A DNA stretch of 64,000 bases from Pyropia haitanensis (GCA_008729055.1 SDUX01000007.1:5997009-6061008); one strand, 5' to 3'. Positions 20,490-32,801 are shown, counted from the first letter of the stretch. Notes: generated by a model from the letters alone, not told the origin. Program-made: numbers and translations.

Positions 20490-21710
20490 ATGGTCGTCAT
20501 GGGGCGGGTGGCGGTGGTTGCCGCGGCGGTCGCCGGCCTTGCCGCTGCCGTCGCCGCCACGCCTGTGTCGAGAGAGGAGCCTAACGTGGGCGCGAGTCAA
20601 TGGTATGTTTGAGAACAAGTGGGAGAGGGGGGGCACAGGACACGAGGCGCGCCCTGGTGAGGCCGATGAGGACATCTTGTCGTGGGGTGGGGTGAGGTCG
20701 TATGGCTAGTTGTGCTGGCGACGGGCACGTTGCCGAGGCCCGCAGTCGCGGTTGAGGCCGCACGCGACCTCTGATCGCTCATGAGTGCGCCGTCTAACCA
20801 GCTGTTTGGCTGTGTCCATGTCGGTGTTCTCCCGTGCTGCTCGCCGACTGCCTTGGCACGTCCTCTCCCCCACAACCCCTGCCTCCCCACGTCCACCCCC
20901 TTTAGGCTCACGACCGCCGCTCACTGGGACGCCACCGCCGCCCGTTCGTCCGCGGCCCGCCACGACGCCGCGGCAGGAACCCCCCCCTCCGCCGCGTTTA
21001 TTGGCGTCACCCTCCGCCACGGCGTTCCCTACCCCTTGGACGCCCCGGAGGAAAGCGTGGACCCCGACATGCCCATCGAGTCGGCCGTCCCGCCGCTGCC
21101 GCAGCCGCCGTACGAGGCGCCGCGGGTGGCGGCGCCAACCGCCATGCCCGCCCCGCCGCCCGCGGCGTACGAGCCGCCCCGCGGCGCCGCTGACGATACT
21201 GAAGCCGACGGCGGCGGCGCCGGCCGCGGCGACCAGCCGCCGCTTTTCCCGCCCATGGAGCCGTTCCGGTCCCACCCGACCCCGCCGCCGCCGTCGCCCA
21301 TGTCGCTCGGTGGTGGGCATGGCGGTGGCGGCCACGGCAGTGGTGGTGATGGCGGCCGTCATGGCGGCGGTGGCGGCCGTCACGGTGGCGGTGGTGGCCG
21401 CCACGGCGGTGGTGGCGGCCGTCACGGCGATGGTGGCGGTCGTGGCGGCGGCGCGCGGCCACCCGCGCCACTTGATCATCCCCCCGTCTTCCCTGAGCCG
21501 GCGCCTGCGGGCCCGTGCCCGACAGAGGAGGTGGTGCCCGTCCCTGAGGAGTCCATCCCCCCCGAAGACGATGACATCATGATGGCGGCGGCGCCGCTCG
21601 CGCGGCCAGCCGCGCCCGTCAACGAGGCGCCCGAGACGGCCGTCGGGCTGGAGGAGCTGAACGCGCAGCTGCGGCAGCTGCGCTGGGCGCAGCCTGACGG
21701 CACGGCTTGA
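20490..21710 (+). CDS. secreted Pro-rich protein with Gly/His repeats (two exons)
   Basis: Exon 1 is 20490-20602 and exon 2 is 20906-21710. The intron begins GTATGTTT and ends CCCTTTAG. The split codon (TG|G, Trp) restores one open frame, giving about 305 residues. The N-terminus, MVVMGRVAVVAAAVAGLAAA followed by VAATP, is a good secretory signal peptide. The mature part begins with an Ala/Thr/Arg region (FIGVTLRHGVPYP), then is Pro-rich (PPLPQPPYEAPR), and then holds several copies of a Gly-Arg-His-Gly-Gly-Gly-Gly motif (about 21,351-21,450). It closes with an acidic, Pro/Glu-rich tail and LEELNAQLRQLRWAQ near the stop. The composition suggests an extracellular matrix, cell-wall or metal-binding role, since His-rich repeats can bind Zn/Cu/Ni. 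That is inference; I do not recognise the family. Confidence 0.72.
21351..21450 (+). repeat. 21-bp coding repeat (Gly-Arg-His-Gly4)
   Basis: Four to five imperfect copies of a roughly 21-bp unit encoding GRHGGGG inside exon 2 of the secreted protein gene. Synonymous third-position differences between copies show it is maintained as protein, not as a new DNA expansion. Confidence 0.75.
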
Positions 21711-22964
21711 GCAACGCGGAGAAAATTGCTTCCGCGCGTGGATGGGAGTGGGGGGAGGGGGGTGTGGCTGGCTGTGCTGGGCCAACTAAAAGGCAAACGA
21801 CACTAAATGAAGGAGTCAAACAGGGCGCTTAGGTCGTGAGGGAACAGCGTGGGTGATCGCGGTGGAGGTCGTTCACGTCCTCGCAGTCCGCTCTTGCGGG
21901 ACGGGCTTTTTCGACTTTAAATCTGGATCATTAATTTTGCTGCGATGAACGCCTGTGAGAACAGCAGGTGATGCGTTTCTTCCACTCTTCAGGAAATCGG
22001 CGCGCTGGTGAGCTCATTGTAGCAGGCGCCATGCAACCCTGCCAGAGTGACGCCGTAGGCTGTGCCCGACGCCGCCGGGTGGGCCGCCGCCGCGTGTTGC
22101 GTGGCCCGCGCCGCGCGCGCGGTGGCGGGCGTGTTTTTTCTTTCTTTGTGGGACCGGGGGGGTGTCGCCACCGTGGAGTTCGCGCCGTCGTCCTTCCGCT
22201 GTGCTTTGGTGGCGCCGCCGCGCGTGGGTAGGGTATGGAGGTAGCGTGGGACGATGAACAAGCGGCTACACTTAACTAGCACGTGATCAGCGGGAAACCA
22301 GCAACTCGTTCGGGTTGCTTACAGTGTCGAGTTCGACCATTGTCAACACACTTGTGTCTGTTGTCTTGACCAGGCCGTCGTTCCTTGCACACATCGCCTG
22401 TGCTACCGCGCTCAACCGGACAAAGAACACACCGCTCCCGCAGAGCACGACGCTCAGGGGGTAGCTGACGCCTACATCTATCCGCTGTACAGCTCGAGTC
22501 TTCGTACCCGGAACGTTCGGCGCGCCCATTGTCAAGCGCCGCCGCCTTAGAGGAGCCGTCAAGGAGCTTGCCGCACACGACCTGTATCGCCAGTATTGCC
22601 CGCCTGGATGCCGCTCGCCCGCCCGTGACGCGCGTGGCCATGCGAGAGGCCCGTGCCAGTCGAGGCCTGTATTGGCATCGTTGCTAGCCTTTGTGCTCCC
22701 CGCCCGCCCCGGTCTGCGCGCGCGCGTGCCCCCAGCGGCCCCCCCGCCCCACCTTCCAGGGCGCCGACAGGACCATCATTGCGATTGGCCACTCCCGAAA
22801 GAGAGTGGCCACGAAAACACTGGCGACAAAAAAGAAAGAGAGACGGTCGCAGCCCAGCCACCCCCCACAGCCGCCGCCGCCTCCCCGACCACGTCCCACC
22901 GGCCCGCCCGCCACCCCCCGCAGCGTCCTCCCCCTTCCTCCACCCACCGCGCCCTGTTTTTTCT
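21711..22964. other. convergent intergenic region
   Basis: About 1.25 kb between the stops of the secreted protein gene (+) and the Zn2Cys6 gene (-). GC is lower at about 21,900-22,450. I see no gene, tRNA or conserved element. Confidence 0.45.
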
Positions 22965-23135
22965 TTAGCGCCGCCCCGACGAGCGGCCCGAGCCGTGCGG
23001 CGAGCTGCTCTCCGCCCGCACGCTGCGAGAGCCCCCCGTCGGCGACGGCGGCGGCGGCGGCCGCCGCCGTGGCACACCAGGCGGGGGCGAGTGCGTGCCG
23101 CCGCCGCCACCTCCGCCGCCGCCACTACCGCCACC

Positions 23136-23168
<33 letters not shown>

Positions 23169-26069
23169 ACCAGCTCCTCCATTGCTGTACCGCCCGCCAG
23201 GAGACGGCAGGTACGCGCCGCCGCCGCTGCCACCGCCGCCACCCCCCCCCCCCCGGGCGATCGCTGCAGGAACCGCAGCGGCGGCAGCCCGGCGACGCCG
23301 CCGCGGGCGCCGCCGGGCAGGAGCCCCCCCGGCGGCGCCCGGTCCGGCAGCCGCCCCGACACCGTGCGCGGCGACGGTGTACCAGCACCGGCGGCGGCGG
23401 CCGCGGTCGTGGCAGCAGTGGGCGGCCAGCCGCGCGGCAAGCCCGGCGCCGCGGCCGCCGCGAGCGGCAGCGGCGGCCCGCCCGCGTAGGCGGCGGCGGT
23501 GACCGACGGCGGCGCCGGAGAGACGCCCGGCAGGCCTCCCGCCGATGGTGGCGACGCGGTGGGCGCGGCGGGCCAGCCGCCGCCGCTGCCGCTGCCGCCG
23601 CCGCTGCCGCTCGGCACCGCCGGCCGTGACCGCCGTGACTGCGCCCGCCGTGACGCCGCGTCGACGGCGGGCGACGAGTCGACGACCGTGGACGAGGAGG
23701 GGGACAGGTAGGGCGAGCCGACACCACTGACTCCGCCACCCGCCGCCGCCGCTGCCGTTGGTGGCGCTGGCGCTGGCGGGATTGTCAGGGGGGGAAGGAG
23801 GCGAGTGAGAGGGGCGGCCGGGAAGGCGGCGAGGGGAGCGGGCGACGCCGCCGCCGCGGTCGATGTCAGCAGCGGCCGGCCGCTACCGCCGCCGCCGCCC
23901 AGGCCGCCGCTGGGATTGTAGCGCGTGGATGACAGCAGCGGTGGTGGCGCCGCGGCGGCAGAGGCGGGAGGGGCGGCGGAGGGGACCCCCGCCAGCGGCC
24001 GGCGGTAGGGCGAGGCGGCGGCGACAGCGGCGGCGGTGGGCGCGGCGGCGCCCAGCTCGTGCGCCGACGCTGCCCGTGCCGCCGTGCCCGGCGACGCCGC
24101 CGTCGGCGGGGCGGCGGCTGCTGCAGCCGCTGCCGTTCCGCCGCCACCCGCAGACGCCGCTTCCGCTGGGGATGGCACGGGCGTAGCGGCCGACGCGGAG
24201 GCGGAGCCGCCTCCTCCCCCCCCGACGCCCACCCCCCCCCCGGCAGCGGCGGCAGCGGCAGCGGCGGCTCCCGCCCCCCCTCCAACGCCTTCCACGTCCA
24301 CCTCCTGGATGAGCACCGCCACCGCGTCGGCGGCGGCGCCCGGCCGTGGCCCGCCGTCGGTCAACAGGTTGTACGACAGCACCACCGTGCGCGGCGCGTT
24401 GGTCGCGTCCGCGATGCGGACGATGCGGGCGGGGGAGAGGGCGACACGGATGCACCCGAGCGGGCCCTGTGGGGAGGCAGGAGAAAGGGAGCGGAGAAGG
24501 GCGGGGACCAAGAGCGCAGAGGGAGGAGAGCGGCCCAAACGGCACACAGCACACGGGTGGGAGGATGGTTAGGGGCTGTGTCCGTCAAGGGGCGGGAGCG
24601 GGACGGGCTGCTGGACGCTGCTCCCGCCGCTACGCTGTGTAGAGTCCAGATCAGCCACGCGGTGGCTGCATCCACGAGGGGGGGGGCGCGCCGCGCCGGC
24701 GGCGGCGTCAGCAGCGTGGCCGCCCGGCGGGGCACGGGGAGAACGCGGGGAAGGGAGAGCAGCCAATGGGCTGGGCCCGCGAGGGTGGTGTGCCCCGCCA
24801 AACGTACCGGCTCGACGTCGCCATTAGACAGCATCATCCGCACATTGAGGGGCGTAGACAGCGCCTGCGCGGGCAAAGGGAGGGAGGCAAAGCAGCCAGG
24901 CACAGAGGAGGGCGAGACAAAGCAGTGGAGACGGCGAAAGGGAGAGAGCAGCAGCGTAGGGGGGGGACAGGCAGTCAGTAGCGGCTCCCAGCAGGATAGA
25001 GAGCCTGACCACGGGTCAACCAAGAAGAAAAACCAAACATGCCGTGCCCGCCGCCCGGCGCACCACCCCGATCACGGTCCCGAGCGGCACCGCCACGGCA
25101 CCCGCCCCCCCGCCCGTCACGACCGTGGGCCACGCGCCCGTGGGCCACGCGCCCGGGTGCTTCCCGCCAGTGGGCACACCCACGCGCGCCCACACGTCCC
25201 CCCCCCCCCCCCCCCCAGCAGGACCACAAACAATCAACAAAAACAGCGGGTGACAAAACAGACCGCGCCCGACCCACGTACCCGCGCCACGTGCTCGGCA
25301 CTCCGCGCGCGGAAAAAGTCAACGGCGCGCCCATTCACCGCCAGCACCTCGTGCCATGTGCGCTGGCGGAGGCTCACCACCACCACCGGCACGGCGAGGC
25401 CGGCGAGCAGCTCGCACTGCGCCGCGAGTGACGCGCCGCGCCCCCCCCCCCCTCCCCCACCGTCGCTACCCCCCGCACCCGCCTCCGTCTTGGCCACCGC
25501 CGCGGGCGACGCGGGTCCACCGGCGCGGCGGAGGAGGTCGTGGACGAGCTCGGCCAGCCGCCGCACCTCGCCGAGGCCCTCCACGCCCGGCGTGTCGGCG
25601 CCATAGACGAGCCACCAGTCGGCCCAGCGGGCGACCGCCGCCGCGACAGCGGCGGACACGTCGGGGGGGGTGGCCAACGCCGCGACCGCCGCGTCGACGA
25701 GGGAGGGGGGGGGGGAGGTGGCCGCTGCCGCCGCCGCCGCCGCCGCCGCCGTCGCCGTCGTCGCCGCCGACGCCGATGGCACGGCGGCAGGGGGGACGGC
25801 GGCGGCTACGGGCGCCGCGGCGGCCGTCGCTGGGGGGGGAGGGGGAGGGGTCGTCCACAGTGGCCGCCGCGGGTGTGGCGCCCACCCGCCGGGCGCCGAC
25901 GCGGTGCGCGGGGACGGCGCGGCCGCCGCGGCGGCGGTGGCGGCGGCGGCGGTGGGGGCGGCCGCCGCGGCCGACGCGGACGGCGGCGACGCGGATGGGC
26001 GTGCCGTCGATGGGTACCGCACGTGCGGCTGGAGGCGTTGGGGGGGGGCGTCGGCCGCGGCGAGCGCGC

Positions 26070-26126
<57 letters not shown>

Positions 26127-27627
26127 TGCCCGCCCCGCCGCGGGCGTCTGGCGGCTGGTGGTGGCGGGTGGACAGCGGTGACCGGCCCGTGGGCGACGCC
26201 TCGACGGGCTGTCTCCAGTAGGGGTCTGTCGTGGGGGAGCGCAGACGGTAGGCGGCACGGCGTCAAGCAGATGGGAAAAGACACAAAGCAGGACAATAAA
26301 AAAAAGAGCGGGAAACAGAAACAAAAAACACGGTGGACGGCCAGTGTCAGTAGCGAGGCGACGCGGGATCCCAGCACCACCAGCGGGCGGCTCGTAGGCG
26401 GGCGACGGTCGCGGCGGTGGGCGGCGGCGGCACAGACGCCGGCGCACCCTCCCGGCGGCGGGGCGCCTGCCGCCCCTCCCCCCCCCCCCCCCCACCCCCC
26501 CGCGCGCACGCGCGGGACCCAAATCGGCCCACCAAAACCCCAAACCCCCCAAACCAAACGACGACCCCGCGCGCCCGCCCGACGCGCCGCGCCCCGACCG
26601 GTCGGCGCCGCCCGCACGTACCGAGCAGCGGCTGGCGGCCGTACCCCCCCCCCCCAGCGGCGTGGACAGCGTGCGCAGCGGCGGCACCGCCCCCCCCCCC
26701 CCCCCGCCATCCTCATCGGCCGCCACGGTCGGCCGCCGCGGCGCCGCCGCGGCCACCCCGCCGGCAGCGTCGGGCGCGTCGACGCGCACCCGTGCGGTGA
26801 CGGCCATGGCCGACACGGAGCGGGGCGCCGTGCCGGGCGGCGCGTACCCATAGCCGCCCCCGCCGCCGCGGTCGCCGTCGCCGCCGCCGCCGCCGCTGCC
26901 GGCAGCGGCGCCAAGGATGCCGCCGCCGCCGATGATGCCACGGCCGGCGGTGGTGTCGCCAACGTCCATGTCCTCCTCCTCGGGGGGCGAGCCGGATGGC
27001 GAGCCCGTGAGGGGGTACTTTGGCCGCCGTGACGGCGCGTTGACGCACGAGTCGTTGAGGCCAAGGCGCATGCAGCGGGTGCAGGGGCGAAAGTCATCGC
27101 ATGCCTAGGGGAGGGGGGGGGGGGGGAGGGTATACAAGACGTCACAGGGCCAGGTGCAGGAGACAAGCACCACAAGACACACAGAGAAGAGCAGACAGCG
27201 TGAGTGGCGGGTGCCCCCGGCTGCACGCAGTGACGCGGGCGTAGCGGCGGTCGGCCGCGGGCGTGCCACCCGCAGCACCGCCCGTCGCCCCCTCTCCACC
27301 ATCCCCCACCCGTGCTCACGGCGACCGTCTCACCAGCGTCCCCCCCCCCCCAAACCCCACCCCAAACCCACCGTCCAGCCGTCCGTCCCCCCCATCCCCC
27401 CCCCCCCCCCCCCCCACCCCTCCCACGCGCCCAGTCCCGGCGCCCGCCCCCCCCCCCCCCCCCCCCCACCAACGTACCTGCTTGGACCGCCGGCAGTGGA
27501 GGCAGCTAATCTTGGCCAGCCGGAACACGCGCCGCTTCTTCTGCTTGCCGCCGCCGCCGAGGCCGCCGCCAACGCCAACGCCGCCGCCGGCGGCGGCCCA
27601 GCCGCGGGGCGGCCGCGCCACGCCAAG

Positions 27628-27679
<52 letters not shown>

Positions 27680-28770
27680 AGGCCGCCGACGCCGCCGCCG
27701 CCCATCCCGCCGCCGACGCCGCCAAGGCCGCCGCCGAGGCCGCCGAGGACTGCCGGTGGCGCCAGCCCGCCCCCCCCGCCCAGCCCCGCCGTGGCTCCCC
27801 AGCCACCCCCCCCCCCCCCCCCCAACCCCTCCCCCGCCACCCGACCCCCACAGGCCACCAAAAGACGGGGAGCTCATCGCCCTTGCCGCCGCCGGCGGCG
27901 CGTACCCCCCCCCCCCCCCCTGCGCCCCCCCCCCGGCGGCACCCCCCCCCTCGTCCCGCGCGCCGCGCCGCCCAAAGCGCGCCGCGTCGGCCATCACGGT
28001 GGGCATCCGCGACGCTGGCGGCCGCAGCGGCGGCAGCGGCGCGAGGGACGGAAACGCGGGCAACGGCGGCGGCGCACGGCCTGGGTGTGGTGGTGGCGGC
28101 GGCGGGGGGGGGGGGGGGGAGGCGGCGCGTCGAAGCTGCCGCCGCCGCCGCCGCCGCCGCCGCTGGAGCGGACGGGGGGGAGGAGGGGCGACGCCGCCGC
28201 CGCGGCGGTGGGCGTGAGCCGCCCGAGGGGAAGCGCCGCCGCCGACAGCGTGCGGCCGGCCACCCCGCCCGCCGCGGCGGCGGCGGCGGCGGCGGTGGCG
28301 GCGGCGGTGGGGGGATGGCCGGCGGTGGGGTAGGCGTGGCGGGTGGTGAGCGGCGGTGGGGACGGCAGCGCCCAGCCGCCGCCCCGGTGGTGTGGCGCCG
28401 CCGCCGGCGACGCGGACGAGGCGGCCGTCGGCGGCGCGGGCGGGCTCGCCTTGGCGTGGCCGCCGCCGCCGCCGCCGCCGCCGCCGTTGCTCCCGCCGGC
28501 GGCACTCCCCCCCGCCGCCGCCTCTGCGCGCCCTCCCGCGACGGGGGGCAGCGCCCACGCGGCCGCCGCCAATGGCGGCGCGGCCCGACCCCCTCCCGCC
28601 TCGGCCAATGCCGGCGGCGGACGCGATGGCGGTGGTGGGGGGGGTGGGGCTGGCGGCGGCGGCGGTGGTGGTGGTGGTGGTGGTGGTGGTGGTGGTGGTG
28701 GTGGCGGCGGGGGAGGGGGCGCCGCCGCCGCCGACGTGCGGGCGGTGCCGCCGCGGTAGCGGCCGCTCAT
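22965..28770 (-). CDS. fungal-type Zn2Cys6 transcription factor with PAS-like region (five exons)
   Basis: Exons, 5' to 3': A about 28770-27478, B 27104-26622, C 26225-25282, D 24864-24808, E 24466-22965. All four donors start GTACGT, and phases agree at every junction (for example G|AC gives LDPYW at B/C). The binuclear cluster is split by the A/B intron: KISCLHCRRSKQ, then ACDDFRPCTRCMRLGLNDSC. This gives six cysteines spaced C-x2-C-x6-C-x5-C-x2-C-x8-C, followed by RRPKYPL. That block resembles ERT1/AcuK/RDS2-type regulators. Exons C-E encode a compact region (RQRTWHEVLAVNGRAVDFF, MMLSNGDVEP, VRIADATNAPRTVVLSYNLL) at the place where those proteins have a PAS domain. Long Pro/Ala/Gly tracts flank both. 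Exon B needs a frame correction at C runs (26644-26655 or 26690-26705) and exon E near 23,250; the stop is TAA at 22965-22967. The start is uncertain: 28770 or 28006/27994. Nuclear DNA-binding role inferred. Confidence 0.8.
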
Positions 28771-29101
28771 GCCCGGCCGGCCCGCCGCGGCGGCGCGCGG
28801 CGGCGGCGGCGGCGGCGGCGGCGCGGCGGCCGCGCGCGGCCGGCGGCCCGGGTGCGCCGCCGCGGCCGTTGCGGCCGACGCGGCGCCACCGCCGCCGCCG
28901 CCGCCGCCGCCGCCGCTCACGCCCGCGGCGGCGGCGGCGGCGGCGGCGGCAGCGGCGGCTGCCGGCGCCGTTGCGGGCGGCGCGGCGGCGGCGGCCGCGC
29001 GCGCCGCGGGCGGCGGCGGCGGCGGCGGCGGGACGCGGCACGCGCGCCAAACCAAAAAATCAAACAGGGGCGGCCCGCCCGCGGCGGCCGCGGCAGCGGC
29101 A

Positions 29102-29135
<34 letters not shown>

Positions 29136-29620
29136 GTCGGCCGGCACGGCCGACGCGCGGCCACGCTGTCAGAGGCCGGTGCCGCCGCGCGCGCGCGCGC
29201 GTGGCAGGGCGACGCCTCGTGGCCAGCCGAGGCGGGGTGCACGCGGCAGCGGCGGCGGCGGCCGCACCGTGGCGACGGCCCGCGGCGGCGCGCCGCGGCG
29301 GCGCGCGCGGCCGGCGGCGGGTCCCCCCCCCGGCGGCGGCGGCGGCGGCCGCGTCGCGAGCCCCCCCCCCCCCCCCACCACCCGTGCGGGCGGTCGCGAG
29401 GCCGGCGCACCCCGCCCCGTTGACGCGCCCGCCGCGCGTCGGCACACGCGCCGCCCGCCAAGGCCGGCGGTGCGCACCGCCGCCCGCGCCGCGGCCGCGA
29501 CCGCCGCGGCGGCGGCAGCGACCGCCGCGCCCCGCCGCCAGCCGCGGCGGCGGCGGCTCACGGCGCGGCCGCCGGCGCCGCGGCGGCGGCCGGCAGGGGC
29601 GGTGGCGCGAGCCGCAGCCC

Positions 29621-29658
<38 letters not shown>

Positions 29659-30742
29659 CACGGGCGGCGCCGCGCATTGGCCAGCCGCCGCCGCGTCCCG
29701 CCCGCCGCCGCCGCCGCGGCGGCGGTGGGCGGCGGGGGGGGGGGGGGGGGTGCGCGACGCCGCCGGCGGCCGTTCCGGGAACGCGGCGGCGACGGCGGGG
29801 AGGTCCCCCCCCCTCCCCCCCCCCCCCCCCCCCGCCCTCCCCCCCGCTCCGCTCCGCCGCGGTCGCGGCGGCGACGCGCCCGCCGCGGTCACTGCCGGCC
29901 ACCGCCACCGCCGCGGCTGGGCGTGCCGCCCGTTGGCACCAGCGTTCCCCGTCGGGCTGGCCCGCCTCGCCGTGACGTGGCACGCGTGGTGCGCGCGCGC
30001 GCGAGGGGGGGGGGGGGGGGGGGAGTGGGCGGGGAGGGGGGGGGGTGGGGGGGGGGGGGGAGGACCGCCTGCACCGGCGCGCGGCGGGGGCACCGAGGCG
30101 CGGCGGGGTTCCGCCCCCTTCCCGGTGGGCGCCACGCGCCGCTGCGGCGGCGGCGGTCTGCTCTCGCGGCGGCGGCGGCGTGACGACGGTGGCGAGCCGG
30201 CGGCGGCGGAAGGGGGGGGGAAGGAGGGGGGAGGGGGGTGGGGGGGGGGGGAGCGGAAGCCAGCCGGGTTGACAACGAGAGCGGGAGGGCGGGGGCGGGG
30301 CGGGAGGGGGGGGGGGGGGAGGAGGAAAGGAAGGCGGAGAAGCGGGGAGGTTTGTGCGCGAGCGCGGGGTGGGCGCCACCGATGGGGGGGGGGGGGGACG
30401 CTTGAAAGGGCGGCGAGCGGCGGCGGCGCCCCCACACACGAGAGGTGGGTGGGTGGGACGGTGGGCGGGGCGGCAGCGGGAGCGGACACCACCACCCAGA
30501 GGGTGGATGCCGGCAGAGAGAGAGGCGGGGGAGTGGAAGAGCAAACGTGAGGGCGGAGCGGGGGGGGGGAGAGGAGGGGGGGGGGGGAAGAGTGGAGGTA
30601 GGAGCGGGGGGGTGGGGGGGGGGGGGAACCAACGCCCGACCGGGAAAATGGGCGGCGGCCGCCCTCGCACGAGAAATCCGTGGGCCGCGACGCCGCGGCG
30701 TGGACCGACGGCGACCGCGGCGGCGGCGCTGCCGCCAACCAC

Positions 30743-30821
30743 CCCCCACCCCCCCCCCCCGGCAACGCCACCACCCCCACCCCCCACCCCCCCCCCCCGG
30801 CAACGCCACCACCCCCACCGT
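30743..30821. repeat. tandem duplication of a C-rich ~37-bp unit
   Basis: Two consecutive near-identical copies of a unit made of CCCCACC, a C run, then GGCAACGCCACCACCCCCA. They lie in non-coding low-complexity sequence. Confidence 0.75.
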
Positions 30822-31302
30822 GACCACGGCGACCGTGTGCCCACCGCCGCCGCCGTTGCCAGCACCGCTGCAGCGCGAGAGGGAGGGAGGGAGGGAGGGA
30901 GGGGGGGGGGGAGGGGGGGGGGGGGGAGCGCCCGCCCGCACGTCGCCGCGTGGCCGCGGCGGACGACCGCGCTCGCGCGCGCACCGCGGCGGCGCGGCGG
31001 CCGCGGCGGCCGCGGCGGGGGGGGGGGGGGGCGACCGCGGCGGCCGGCCACGGGCGCAGCGGCGCTGCGCCGCCGCGCGCGTCGCGACGGGACGGCGGCG
31101 GGTGGCGGTGTTGGACACGCGGGGGGGGGGGGGGGTGCCCACGTCGGACGCGGCGGTGTGGGGTGGCCGGTCGGGACTGGCCGGCCGGCCGGCCGGCCGG
31201 TCGGCTCGGCTCGGCTCGCGGCGCCCGCCCGTGCACCGCAGAGCGCCACGCCAACCGCCCGGCCGTGCGCGTCGCCAGCCGCCCGCCGTTGCCGCCGCGG
31301 CC

Positions 31303-31361
31303 GCCCGCCCGCCCGCCCGCTCGCCCGCCCGCCCGCCCGCCCGCCCGCCCGCCCGCCCGTC
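31303..31361. repeat. (CCCG)n microsatellite
   Basis: About a dozen uninterrupted or nearly uninterrupted CCCG units. A block of GGCC units followed by TCGGC units lies about 110 bp to the left (31,180-31,220). Both are strongly self-complementary. Confidence 0.85.
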
Positions 31362-31601
31362 CGCCAGTGCCCCCCCACCCCCCCTCCCGGTCACCACCGC
31401 GTGCGCCCCGCCCGCGCGTGACCACCGCGGCGGCTTCGGTATTTTTCAAACCGCCAACGTGGGGGAGTGCAAAGGGGGAGGAGGAGGGGGGGGTGGTGGG
31501 GCGCACCGGCCGTGGCCGGTGCGTCGCCCCCGTCGCCAGCCGCCGCCGCCGCCTGCGCACGCACACACACACGCGCGCGGGCGGGGTCGGCGCAGCCTTG
31601 C

Positions 31602-31602
<1 letters not shown>

Positions 31603-31636
<34 letters not shown>
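31603..31636 (+). repeat. 34-base poly(A) run
   Basis: An uninterrupted run of 34 A residues in otherwise extremely GC-rich DNA. It could be the tail of an old retroposed sequence, but I see no target-site duplication or coding sequence upstream. Confidence 0.9.
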
Positions 31637-31638
<2 letters not shown>

Positions 31639-32765
31639 ACCCACGGGGAAAAGGACACGGCGGCCGGGTGCCGTCCCCGCGCTCCTTCGCGCTGCCGGCT
31701 CACGCCCCCGCTCTCCCCCCCGCGCCTGCGCGGCGCGCTCCCAAAAACACGCCCGTCGGTCGCCGCCCACGCGCACCGCGCGGGTGGCGTCAGCGCCGCG
31801 GCCGCGTTGGGGGGGGGGGGCGGGGGGGGTGCGCCGCGCGGTTGCGTGCGCGTCGTGCCCGCCGGTGCCGGCCGGCGGGGCGGCGGCGGCGCCTAGTAGA
31901 CGCTGGCCGGCCAGCCAGCGGTCGCCTGTGGGGGGGCGCCCGTGCGCGGAGGGCGAGGGGGGGGGGCGGCCGCGCCCGCGGCCCAATCTGTGCGGCCAGC
32001 GCGGGCCCGCGCGCACCCCCGCTGGTGCGCCGCCGCCCAGCGCCGGCACGGCCGCGCAGACGGCCGCCGCGCCCCCCCTGCCGACCCGCGGCCGACCGCG
32101 GCGGCGGCGCGCCCCCCGACGGCCCGCGGCGGACGTTGGCCGGGCGCCCCGACGTCCGCGCCGCCGCGCCGCCACCGTCGGCAGCGGACCCTGCCACGCA
32201 TCGTCCACCGCCGGGCAGCCGACGCCGACCCCCCCCCCCCCCCCCCCCCCCACCGCCGCTCCCCTGCCGCCCCTCTCACGGTTGTGGCTCGAGAGGCAGC
32301 AGCGGCGGCCGACCCCCCCCCCACCCGCGCTGCTCCTCAAAAAAGTCCACGCAGGTGGGCGTCGACGCGCCCCACCCCGCCGACGGGAGAAGCGGGCGTG
32401 CCCGCCGCTGTATGCCCAACGTGAGGCGATGGTGGTCGTTCGAGTGGTTGAGGGGCAGGAGGGGGAGAACGGATGGCGGGCGCCGCCAGCTGGCCCCAAC
32501 GGCGCCGCTGGCAGTGCGCGCGCAGCAGCGTCCGAGGGCGCTGTTGCGTGGCGGTGGCGTGCGTTGACGCTGGCCCCCGCCGGCCACCACCGCCGGTGGT
32601 GTCAGACGCGGCGGAGCGAACGGCGGCGGGCCCACGTGGCCGCCGCCGGTGCGTGGGGGTGGCGCCGCCGCCAGCACCGGCGGGGGGGGGGGGGGGGGGT
32701 GGGCTGCCTGCCGGCACCGCCGCGGCGGGGCCTCGACCGCCGCCGCCGCAGGGGCGGCCGCGGCC

Positions 32766-32801
<36 letters not shown>

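Noticed and set aside
27994..32499. 1,501-residue open frame on the - strand
   Set aside because: Consists of Pro, Arg, Ala and Gly tracts in homopolymer-rich DNA; only its first-read part near 28,000-28,770 may belong to the Zn2Cys6 gene.
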